From assembly GCA_019412865.1 (NCBI GenBank), contig DXOJ01000667.1, positions 1-5,490 on the forward strand: a stretch of 5,490 nt of DNA, read 5' to 3'. The position numbers were made by a program, and so were the translations under genes. Under the pieces are notes generated by a model. It was not told the origin of the DNA, searched no databases, and worked only from the letters and a program-made list of their open reading frames with translations. The stretch is from Bacteroides sp. (GTDB taxonomy: Bacteria > Bacteroidota > Bacteroidia > Bacteroidales > Bacteroidaceae). Every line of letters begins with the position of its first letter. Within the stretch, counting starts at the first letter, position 1. Shown here piece by piece: positions 1-5,490 of this stretch.

Positions 1-3000
1 TCTGGAAAAGAACCGGATTCCAACAAGCTTTTCTGCGGGCAATAAGTTTTCCTTTCTCATCTTTCACAGGTGTACAAGTTGAATCGATTCCAGCCAATAC
101 AGCTTGTGAATCTTTGATCGAGAACACACCGTCAGCGGCAAGTTTTGGGGCAGTCCATTCTTTGGAACCTTTCGGCTTACGACATACCCAGATGCAACAA
201 TCCGGATTGCGTTCTTTGGTGCCTCCGAAGAAAGAGGCTACGAGATCACCGTTCTTCAGTTCTACAATTGTAGCTCCGTGACATTCGGGGAAAGAAGCTT
301 TTTCGTACAGGAATTCATCACTTAGAATAGCCGTATTCCGGGTGGGGATGTCTACACTGAAGTGATATTTTCCCGATCCGATCTTTTCCTTCCGTCCATC
401 TGGTAGATGTACTTCGCCTGTTGTATTGGCAGGAAGCTCGATATCCCATTCCAGGTGAGTAGGAGTCTTTGCCCACCGACTGGTTATTTTCCCGTAGATA
501 CTCATGTATGATGCATCTACATTGCTTAATTCCTGGATTTCAAAAGCCGGTTGGAAAACGATATGTTTGTAACCGGACTTCCAGCGGTCTGCACGAATAC
601 CTGCCAGATTATTGAAACACCAAGGTAATAAATCGCCTAAAAGCATCACGTGATTACCACTGTTCATTTCAGGATTGGCTGTATCACCATTCCATAATTC
701 CCAAATAGTGGTAGCACCTTTTTCAACCATATATCCCCAGGAAGGATATGTTTTATTGGTAGCCAGTAAATAAGCTACATCGGCATGTCCACGGCGGCTT
801 AATTCACGTAATAACCATTGTACACCGATTACTCCAGTACTTATATGTCCTTTGTTGGTCGTAATAATAGAAGCTACAGCATTTTGGGCTACTGCATTGA
901 TCTGATTTTTAGGAACCAGTCCGAAAGCAAGTGGCAAAATATTGGCAGTAACCGTGTTGTTGCCATAGAAAATACTATCCGGATATAAGGCATGCCCCGG
1001 TACGGGAGAGGTACTTTCTTTTACATGCAAAAAACGAGCATTGAATGCATCTTTTATGCGATGTTCCAAATCTTCCCATTCTTCTGCATCAGCTTTCAGC
1101 CCTTGCAGACTTGCAAAGCGGTGCATCAGTTGTAACACTTTTAGATAATAGGCGGTTGCAATCAAATCTCCATCAGTCTTGCGGGATGGGTCTTTACTGT
1201 GAATCAACTCCAATGATTCGGGTGGAACGCACCAGTCACCATATTTATCTTTGGTGATGATATATTCCTCTGTCATGTAGTATTCGCGGATATGAGATAC
1301 CCATTTTTTGATAGCCGGATAATTCTCCTCGATCGGACGTTTGTCTCCAAAATTTGTGAAAAGCATGTCGCAGGCCATAGGTAAAGCGGCAGGCCAGGTC
1401 ACATTATCCGAGTAATAATTCCAGTATGCCGGGGCCACATCAGGAATACAGCCGTCTTCCCGTTGTGCTTCGCGAATGTCACGCGTCCATTTGGTGTACA
1501 TTGCATAATTATCGAAAAGCATACTCTCTCCCCAACACCCCATGGTACGGTCGCCCAACCATGGTTGGCGTTCATTCCGTTGTGGACAGTCTACCGGCAT
1601 ACCTTTATAATTACTCCGGATTCCCCAGAATGCATTACGGATAATCTTATTCAGAGTCTCGTCAGAACAGCTGAAAGTTCCGGTATGTTCCATTTCATCT
1701 TCTACTACCTCGGCAACGAAATCTTCAGCCTTCGCATTCGGATAACCACTAACTTCTACATAGCGAAATCCATGATAGATAAAACGAGGTGCCCAGGTAG
1801 CATCTTTTGTTTCACGTCCACTGACAACATACACATCTGTAGAACGGGCATCCCTGAAATTTCTGGTGTAAAGTTCACCGTTGCTTTGCAGACTTTCTGC
1901 GAAACGGAGGCGGATACTGTCACCAGCCTGTCCTTTAACTCGGAAACGTACCCATCCTGCCATATTCTGACCGATATCCAAGATATATTTATTGCCGAGC
2001 TTTTTAATGGAAACAGGTTTCAACGTTTCTGTGACTTCCATACCCGGCATCATTTGCGCACGCAATGTTCCCGAAGGAATGCTCACACGTTGTGCCGGCA
2101 TCCAGCTTTTATCATCATACCCGGTTTGAGTCCAGTTTCCTAACTCTTTACGGGCGTCGTACTCTTCACCATCGTATTCATTATTACTACGAATAGGACC
2201 GTCAGTAGTCAATTTCCAGGTAGTGTTTGTAGCAATCGTTTCTTTGCTGCCGTCTGCATATTCCACAATCAGATTCAACCGAAGTTTAGGATAGCCGAAA
2301 GTCGGTATCTTATACGGTTTATAGTTTTGGCGCATCGTATAGAAACGACCATTTCCGAGAGTTACTCCAATAGCATTCTCTGTTTGAAGCAACGATGTGA
2401 CATCATAGGTGTTGTACAGAATCGTTTTCCGATAGTCGGTAGGAGCAGGAGCCAGAACCTGATTGCCGATACGTTGTCCGTTGATAAACAGTTCATACAA
2501 TCCCATTCCGGCGATGTGCACAGTGGCACGTTTCACTTCTTTCTTCAATGCAAATTCTTTGCGGAGATAGCGAGCTGCCAAGCGGCTCCATTGTGTTTCG
2601 CTGTCTCCGGGAGCAGCTTTATCCAAACCGATCCATTGCCCTTGCCAATCTGCTTCATTAAACAGTCCTGTAGTCCAGAAAGCCGGAGTACTCCAATCTG
2701 TTGTCCCTTTGTTGGTGTCGATTTTCACTTTCCAATAGTAGGGAGCATTACGCTTTAGCGTTTTTCCCTGATAAGCGATCCATTGGGAAACGTCAGATTC
2801 AATCTTTCCTGAATCCCAGATATCCCCTTTTCCTTGTTCCAATAGCTCCGGGGTAGATGCAACAAGAATGTGATACGCAGTTTGTATCACATTCTGTTCA
2901 TTCGATTCGATGCGCCAACTCAATCGAGGTTGGCGCACATCAATACCTGCCGGATTTTTCAACTGTTCTGTTCGCAGGTCAGTGATACCTATGGCTGCGT

Positions 3001-3061
3001 ATATGGACCCGGTAAAGAGCAGAAGAGAAAATAGGAATAATATAAATATTCTTTTATTCAT
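1..3061 (-). CDS. GH78 alpha-L-rhamnosidase fused to a sialidase-like beta-propeller (3' end off the window)
   Basis: Secreted or periplasmic enzyme expected to remove terminal alpha-L-rhamnose from a plant glycan by an inverting mechanism. Reading from ATG at 3061 the frame is open for 1020 codons and runs off the left edge. Residues 1-22 form a signal peptide (basic MNKR, hydrophobic core, ending IYA) with no lipobox Cys. The order of parts matches GH78: Ig-like domain (about 23-135), N-terminal rhamnosidase beta domain (about 165-330), concanavalin-like domain (about 345-450, GQNMAGW at 364-370), (alpha/alpha)6 catalytic domain (about 459-800) and C-terminal beta-sandwich (about 805-912). 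The catalytic block DCPQRNERQPWLGD has D491, E497 (expected general acid), W501 and D504, with the same spacing as in Streptomyces avermitilis Rha78A; E788 in GATTIWE is the expected general base, followed by NH at 803-804. From about residue 915 a second module begins: PECHGATIVE (925-934), FFGGT (944-948), CWNPVLF (1013-1019), typical of BNR_2 sialidase-like propellers. It lies 52 nt behind the GH140-like gene, probably in the same operon. GH78 assignment is firm; the substrate and the function of the second module are not. Confidence 0.94.
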   Translation of the reverse strand, partial: MNKRIFILFLFSLLLFTGSIYAAIGITDLRTEQLKNPAGIDVRQPRLSWRIESNEQNVIQTAYHILVASTPELLEQGKGDIWDSGKIESDVSQWIAYQGKTLKRNAPYYWKVKIDTNKGTTDWSTPAFWTTGLFNEADWQGQWIGLDKAAPGDSETQWSRLAARYLRKEFALKKEVKRATVHIAGMGLYELFINGQRIGNQVLAPAPTDYRKTILYNTYDVTSLLQTENAIGVTLGNGRFYTMRQNYKPYKIPTFGYPKLRLNLIVEYADGSKETIATNTTWKLTTDGPIRSNNEYDGEEYDARKELGNWTQTGYDDKSWMPAQRVSIPSGTLRAQMMPGMEVTETLKPVSIKKLGNKYILDIGQNMAGWVRFRVKGQAGDSIRLRFAESLQSNGELYTRNFRDARSTDVYVVSGRETKDATWAPRFIYHGFRYVEVSGYPNAKAEDFVAEVVEDEMEHTGTFSCSDETLNKIIRNAFWGIRSNYKGMPVDCPQRNERQPWLGDRTMGCWGESMLFDNYAMYTKWTRDIREAQREDGCIPDVAPAYWNYYSDNVTWPAALPMACDMLFTNFGDKRPIEENYPAIKKWVSHIREYYMTEEYIITKDKYGDWCVPPESLELIHSKDPSRKTDGDLIATAYYLKVLQLMHRFASLQGLKADAEEWEDLEHRIKDAFNARFLHVKESTSPVPGHALYPDSIFYGNNTVTANILPLAFGLVPKNQINAVAQNAVASIITTNKGHISTGVIGVQWLLRELSRRGHADVAYLLATNKTYPSWGYMVEKGATTIWELWNGDTANPEMNSGNHVMLLGDLLPWCFNNLAGIRADRWKSGYKHIVFQPAFEIQELSNVDASYMSIYGKITSRWAKTPTHLEWDIELPANTTGEVHLPDGRKEKIGSGKYHFSVDIPTRNTAILSDEFLYEKASFPECHGATIVELKNGDLVASFFGGTKERNPDCCIWVCRKPKGSKEWTAPKLAADGVFSIKDSQAVLAGIDSTCTPVKDEKGKLIARRKACWNPVLFQ
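2861..2898. repeat. Long inverted repeat inside the GH78 coding sequence (12 bp perfect arms)
   Basis: AGAATGTGATAC at 2865-2876 and GTATCACATTCT at 2884-2895 are exact reverse complements around a 7-nt loop (GCAGTTT). With one bulged A the stem extends three more pairs (AAC at 2861-2863 with GTT at 2896-2898). It falls in codons for about residues 55-67 of GH78, in the N-terminal Ig-like domain, 160-200 nt downstream of the start codon. A perfect 12-bp stem with a short loop is not expected by chance in a window this size (roughly 0.01 or fewer by base counting). The function is unknown; an mRNA hairpin or a dyad-symmetric binding site are both possible. Confidence 0.8.
2911..2937. repeat. 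Second inverted repeat adjacent to the first, inside GH78
   Basis: TGCGCCAAC at 2911-2919 and GTTGGCGCA at 2929-2937 are exact reverse complements. With one bulged base (2928) two further pairs form (2920-2921 with 2926-2927), leaving a 4-nt loop. The stem is GC-rich and, in the transcript, lies just before the longer hairpin at 2861-2898, separated by 12 nt. It encodes about residues 42-50 (RQPRLSWR) of the Ig-like domain. Alone such a stem could be chance; its position next to a much stronger one is what makes it notable. Confidence 0.7.
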
Positions 3062-3113
3062 GAGCATAAGTTATATAAAAAGAGTAATTGCTTACTTTGG
3101 CACCGAATGGAAA
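3062..3113 (-). other. Intergenic leader between GH140-like and GH78 genes
   Basis: A 52-nt gap between the TAG stop of the GH140-like gene and the GH78 ATG. The half next to the ATG is AT-rich (CTTTTTATATAACTT) with no Shine-Dalgarno sequence. No Bacteroides-type -7 element (TAnnTTTG) is present, so co-transcription with the upstream genes is the simplest reading. A short GC hairpin lies just upstream, inside the last codons of the GH140-like gene. Confidence 0.6.
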
Positions 3114-4577
3114 CTAGGCTCCGGCACCTTGCCGGTCTGGTAACTCTGTCCAGTCCTTTTCCATATAGTTTTTACTGCTGTCCACTACAATCAGGATATG
3201 ATCGTTTCCACTGCAATAACCACTGTCATGTTGAAATTTGTGCACTCCGTTATCAAATTCTCCGATGTATTCCAGTTTACCGTCTTTCGTAGTGTACCAC
3301 CAGGCATTCTTTTTCGCACCGCTAATTTTATTGAAATCAACTTCCATTGGACGTCCGGTGTAGTTGTATACCATCAGATAATCATTACCACGTGTAGCAA
3401 TGGCGCGGTCATAGCGTTCTCCATTCTGTCCTACGATGACAGACTGATCGGGTATGCGTTCGAAGAACGGGAAAGTCAGCATCAGGTTTTTCAGATACTT
3501 CATTTGATTGTAACCCGGATCATCCAGTGCTTCATACCAAGGCTTTTTAGCGCCATAAGCACCACCTACACCCGGTTTGATAAATTGCATGATAGAATTA
3601 TGACCGTATGTATGTCCGAAAGAACCGGCAAATACCGACCAGTAAGCATACCGGCGTACATCATAGTCTTTCCAGAGCAATTCATTCTCATCATGCAGGC
3701 CATGAGGAATTTCTTCGTAAATCGGTTCACCGTCAATCACGGGTTTCATAGGCTTCATGGCCAAGCTACGCTCTACGAAACGCCAGTTATCTTCTTCCGT
3801 ATTTTCTTCGATAGGATAATCACCGTCTCCGAAACGTTGTCCGTAGCGGCGGTGTCCGCTTTGAAACATGTTGAAATCCAACCAGGGAGCATTGTTAAAC
3901 CAAGTAGCAGAAGTTGTTCTTCCACGCGGATGGAATGTCATCAGGTGATTCTTGTCGATAGCTTTGATAGAAGTGGCCAGAGCTTCCCATTCAGCGGTTT
4001 TCACATCGCCACGGATGTCTCCGCCGATAAACCAGATAATGTTCGGTTCGTCCTTATAACGTTCTGCCAGAAACTTACCGTATGCTTTTGCCTGGTCAAC
4101 AGTCATTTCACCCCGGTTCACAGGACTTCCCCAAATACAGACCATACCAATATACAAACCCTTCTTTGCTGCTGTACGGATAATATAATCCATGTGATCC
4201 CAATAACCGTATACACCTTTTTGATTGATGTTTTTGAAGTTATATCCGTCAATCATCGAATACTGTCCGTAGATATTCATAGATGGAACATTATTCAATG
4301 TTTGAACCTGAATCACATTATATCCGCGGCGTTTACATTGTTCCAGATAATATTCGGCTTCATCCCGGTTCAAGCGTTCGGGTAATAACCATCCCGTTTC
4401 GCCTAACCAAAAGAAAGGAGCACCGTTTTCATGTTTCAGGTAACGTCCCTCTTCGGAAACTACAAGCTTTCCGTTGTTCCAGGGAATGTACGTCTTTTGC
4501 GTTTTCTTCTGTGCTGCTGCCGGGATAACTAAAGTTAGCAACAGCAATAAGAGAGGAAGAATCTTGAATTTTCTCAT
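3114..4577 (-). CDS. Secreted GH140-like glycoside hydrolase (DUF4038 family, apiosidase-like)
   Basis: Complete 487-residue protein. The family's characterised member, Bacteroides thetaiotaomicron BT1012, cleaves the apiose linkage that joins rhamnogalacturonan II side chains to galacturonic acid. Residues 1-22 are a signal peptide (MRKFK, leucine-rich core, PAAA then Q) without a lipobox Cys. Residues about 36-375 are a TIM-barrel DUF4038 domain: FFWLGETGW (55-63), NIIWFIGGD (179-187), PVIDGEP (279-285), GHTYGHNSI (321-329). Asp187 after the IIWFIGG strand and Glu284 in DGEP are the likely catalytic pair; as I recall it, these are the same numbers as reported for BT1012, but that is from memory. 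Residues about 378-467 form the small C-terminal beta domain (PF12904-type, called collagen-binding by name only), followed by a polar tail ending QGAGA. The start is supported by the signal peptide immediately after it. It sits 23 nt behind the GH105 gene and 52 nt ahead of GH78. Other DUF4038 activities on pectin cannot be excluded. Confidence 0.9.
   Translation of the reverse strand: MRKFKILPLLLLLLTLVIPAAAQKKTQKTYIPWNNGKLVVSEEGRYLKHENGAPFFWLGETGWLLPERLNRDEAEYYLEQCKRRGYNVIQVQTLNNVPSMNIYGQYSMIDGYNFKNINQKGVYGYWDHMDYIIRTAAKKGLYIGMVCIWGSPVNRGEMTVDQAKAYGKFLAERYKDEPNIIWFIGGDIRGDVKTAEWEALATSIKAIDKNHLMTFHPRGRTTSATWFNNAPWLDFNMFQSGHRRYGQRFGDGDYPIEENTEEDNWRFVERSLAMKPMKPVIDGEPIYEEIPHGLHDENELLWKDYDVRRYAYWSVFAGSFGHTYGHNSIMQFIKPGVGGAYGAKKPWYEALDDPGYNQMKYLKNLMLTFPFFERIPDQSVIVGQNGERYDRAIATRGNDYLMVYNYTGRPMEVDFNKISGAKKNAWWYTTKDGKLEYIGEFDNGVHKFQHDSGYCSGNDHILIVVDSSKNYMEKDWTELPDRQGAGA
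3121..3135. repeat. Compact GC hairpin at the 3' end of the GH140-like gene
   Basis: CCGGCA (3121-3126) and TGCCGG (3130-3135) are perfect arms around a 3-nt loop. On the minus strand the hairpin encodes the tail residues RQGAG and ends 4 nt before the TAG stop. It is not followed by a T-run (next bases AGCCTAGTTTCC), so it is not a convincing intrinsic terminator. It could act as an mRNA stability or processing element between the two genes, or be chance. Confidence 0.5.
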
Positions 4578-4600
4578 TGTATTTTATCGTTTTTAGTTTA
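4578..4600 (-). other. Intergenic leader between GH105 and GH140-like genes
   Basis: A 23-nt, A-rich gap (TAAACTAAAAACGATAAAAT then ACA before the ATG). It has no Shine-Dalgarno sequence, which is usual for Bacteroidota where A-rich leaders serve translation. There is no TAnnTTTG Bacteroides -7 promoter element and no terminator, so the two genes are most simply read as one transcript. Confidence 0.7.
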
Positions 4601-5490
4601 TTACTTTGTGGTGAGTTTCTCGTATTCAATAGCAGCCAGAATAAATGAACCGACCGATTTCGGATCATTCTCTATGATCGGTTCACTGATATAATATTCA
4701 AATGAGCCGTCACGGTATCTTTTCGAGTCTCCGCCCAATCCTGCCACTGCACAGCAGTTAGTGATTGTATAGCTACCATCTTCTTCAAGACGGGTGAATG
4801 TCTTTACCATTCCATCAAAGGCTTTCTTTGTCGGTTCGATATATTCGTTGCCAAGATATCCTTTATTGATAGCTTTGGCGAGAGTGTAGACAAACAAGGC
4901 AGTAGCAGATGACTCCAGATAATTACCTTCCCGTGCTCCCTGATCGGTCACCTGATACCAGGTTCCTGATTGAGGATCCTGATATTTAACAATCGTTTTT
5001 GCCAATCCTTGCAAAATCTGTATAATACTGTCGCGTCCGGCAGTTTCCTGTGGCAGGAAGTCCAGTACATCTACGATAGCCGCTCCGTACCATCCGATGC
5101 TGCGACTCCAGAAATTAGGAGAGCAACCCGTTTCGGGATTTGCCCATTTCTGTTCCCGGCTTTCATCCCATCCGTGATAATACAATCCTGTTGCAGGATC
5201 ATAAGTCTTACTATTTATTAAAAGAATCTGCTTCTTCGCTTCGTCAAATAAAGCCGGTTCATTGAAAGTGGCTCCATATTGAACCAGATAGGGAGAAGCC
5301 ATAAAGATTCCGTCCAGCCACATTTGATGAGGGTATCTCAATTTATGCCAGAACCCTCCTTCACTGGTGCGGGGCTGCTCTGTCATTTGTTTGCGCAAAG
5401 TATCCATGGCAATTTTGTAACGTTCGTCTCCGGTCTGTGCATAAAGATCAAAAAGAATCTTGCCGCCATTGACGTTATCAATGTTGAATG
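4601..5490 (-). CDS. GH105 unsaturated rhamnogalacturonyl/uronyl hydrolase (5' end off the window)
   Basis: Hydrolyses the 4,5-unsaturated uronic acid that polysaccharide lyases leave at the non-reducing end of rhamnogalacturonan or related oligosaccharides, releasing a sugar that rearranges to a keto-uronate. 295 C-terminal residues are visible, ending KLTTK; the reading frame continues past 5490, so the Met at 5405-5407 (visible residue 28) is internal, not the start. The residues match Bacillus YteR at exact spacing: D4 in NIDNVNGGK (YteR D88), D59 in MWLDG (D143, catalytic, hydrates the double bond), H105 in YYHGWDE (H189), R129 and W133 in FWSRSIGWYG (R213, W217). Also typical are RTSEGGFWHK (visible 40-49), LESSATALFVY and GLGG near the C-terminus. 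By this alignment about 80-85 residues plus any signal peptide are missing. It is the first gene seen in the cluster and implies a partner lyase elsewhere in the locus. GH88 is less likely given the exact YteR pattern. Confidence 0.95.
   Translation of the reverse strand, partial: FNIDNVNGGKILFDLYAQTGDERYKIAMDTLRKQMTEQPRTSEGGFWHKLRYPHQMWLDGIFMASPYLVQYGATFNEPALFDEAKKQILLINSKTYDPATGLYYHGWDESREQKWANPETGCSPNFWSRSIGWYGAAIVDVLDFLPQETAGRDSIIQILQGLAKTIVKYQDPQSGTWYQVTDQGAREGNYLESSATALFVYTLAKAINKGYLGNEYIEPTKKAFDGMVKTFTRLEEDGSYTITNCCAVAGLGGDSKRYRDGSFEYYISEPIIENDPKSVGSFILAAIEYEKLTTK
4646..4685. repeat. Branched inverted repeat near the 3' end of the GH105 gene
   Basis: TGAACCG (4646-4652) pairs with CGGTTCA (4679-4685) and ATCAT (4664-4668) pairs with ATGAT (4674-4678), giving 12 pairs on the closing side. 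The 11 bases between the two left arms (4653-4663) themselves contain a small hairpin, CCGA/TCGG. The whole resembles a stem with a side hairpin. It encodes the conserved ISEPIIENDPKSV stretch and lies about 70-110 nt before the GH140-like start codon. The coding constraint may explain part of it. Confidence 0.55.

Noticed and set aside
1555..1568. 14-bp perfect palindrome CCAACCATGGTTGG in GH78
   Set aside because: A 14-bp palindrome is expected at a rate of about 0.3 per window of this size, and it encodes the conserved QPWLG part of the catalytic motif.
1463..2143. Open frame of 226 codons on the plus strand opposite GH78
   Set aside because: It is antisense to conserved GH78 domains, has no recognisable motif, and is flanked by similar antisense open stretches.
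2869..2892. CRP-like site (TGTGA ... TCACA) within the GH78 inverted repeat
   Set aside because: The half-sites are 13 bp apart instead of 6 and lie well inside a coding sequence. The host appears to be a Bacteroidota, which does not use the E. coli type of CRP site.
2861..2898. Invertible DNA element, as known at Bacteroides promoters
   Set aside because: The arms are separated by only 7 bases inside a coding sequence, leaving nothing to invert, and no recombinase gene is present in the window.
3121..3135. Intrinsic terminator between the GH140-like and GH78 genes
   Set aside because: The stem is only 6 bp, lies before the stop codon and is not followed by a T-run.
3198..4385. Long open frame of 395 codons on the plus strand opposite the GH140-like gene
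   Set aside because: It lies entirely antisense to a gene with a signal peptide, catalytic motifs and full family length. Its translation has no recognisable domain, so it is a shadow of the codon pattern on the other strand.
4429..4668. Minus-strand frame of 79 codons bridging the GH105/GH140 junction
   Set aside because: It overlaps the ends of both real genes in another frame and resembles no known protein.
4601..5407. Met at 5405-5407 as the start of a 268-residue GH105 protein
   Set aside because: The frame continues upstream with conserved GH105 sequence (NIDNVNGGK, matching YteR around D88), so the true start lies beyond the right edge.

Overview
The window looks like part of a polysaccharide utilisation locus (PUL) from a Bacteroides-type gut or soil Bacteroidota. 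The clues are three exported or probably exported glycan-degrading enzymes packed head to tail on one strand, AT-rich leaders without a Shine-Dalgarno sequence, very short intergenic gaps, and closest family resemblance to Bacteroides pectin enzymes. No rRNA, tRNA, mobile element or CRISPR array was seen.

Layout, in the direction of transcription (minus strand, right to left): (1) 5490-4601, a GH105 unsaturated uronyl hydrolase that enters from beyond the right edge, so its N-terminus is missing; (2) after 23 nt, 4577-3114, a complete secreted GH140-like enzyme (DUF4038 family, apiosidase-like); (3) after 52 nt, 3061-1, a GH78 alpha-L-rhamnosidase with a signal peptide. The third gene does not end where GH78 normally ends: it reads straight into a sialidase-like (BNR_2-type) beta-propeller that is cut by the left edge. 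This gene is open for all 1020 visible codons. Together the three genes occupy all but 75 bases of the window.

The three activities fit together on pectin, most plausibly rhamnogalacturonan. GH78 would remove alpha-L-rhamnose, GH140 would remove an apiose-linked or similar side chain from the galacturonan backbone, and GH105 would hydrolyse the 4,5-unsaturated uronic acid left at the non-reducing end by a polysaccharide lyase. The combination of an apiosidase-like enzyme, a rhamnosidase and a sialidase-fold module recalls rhamnogalacturonan II, whose chain C is a rhamnosyl-Kdo disaccharide; that substrate is an inference.

The points most worth a second look are the linkerless GH78/propeller fusion, the apparent lack of the first sialidase arginine in the propeller, and several strong inverted repeats inside the coding sequences: a tandem pair near the start of GH78, a branched one near the end of GH105, and a compact GC hairpin at the stop codon of the GH140 gene.
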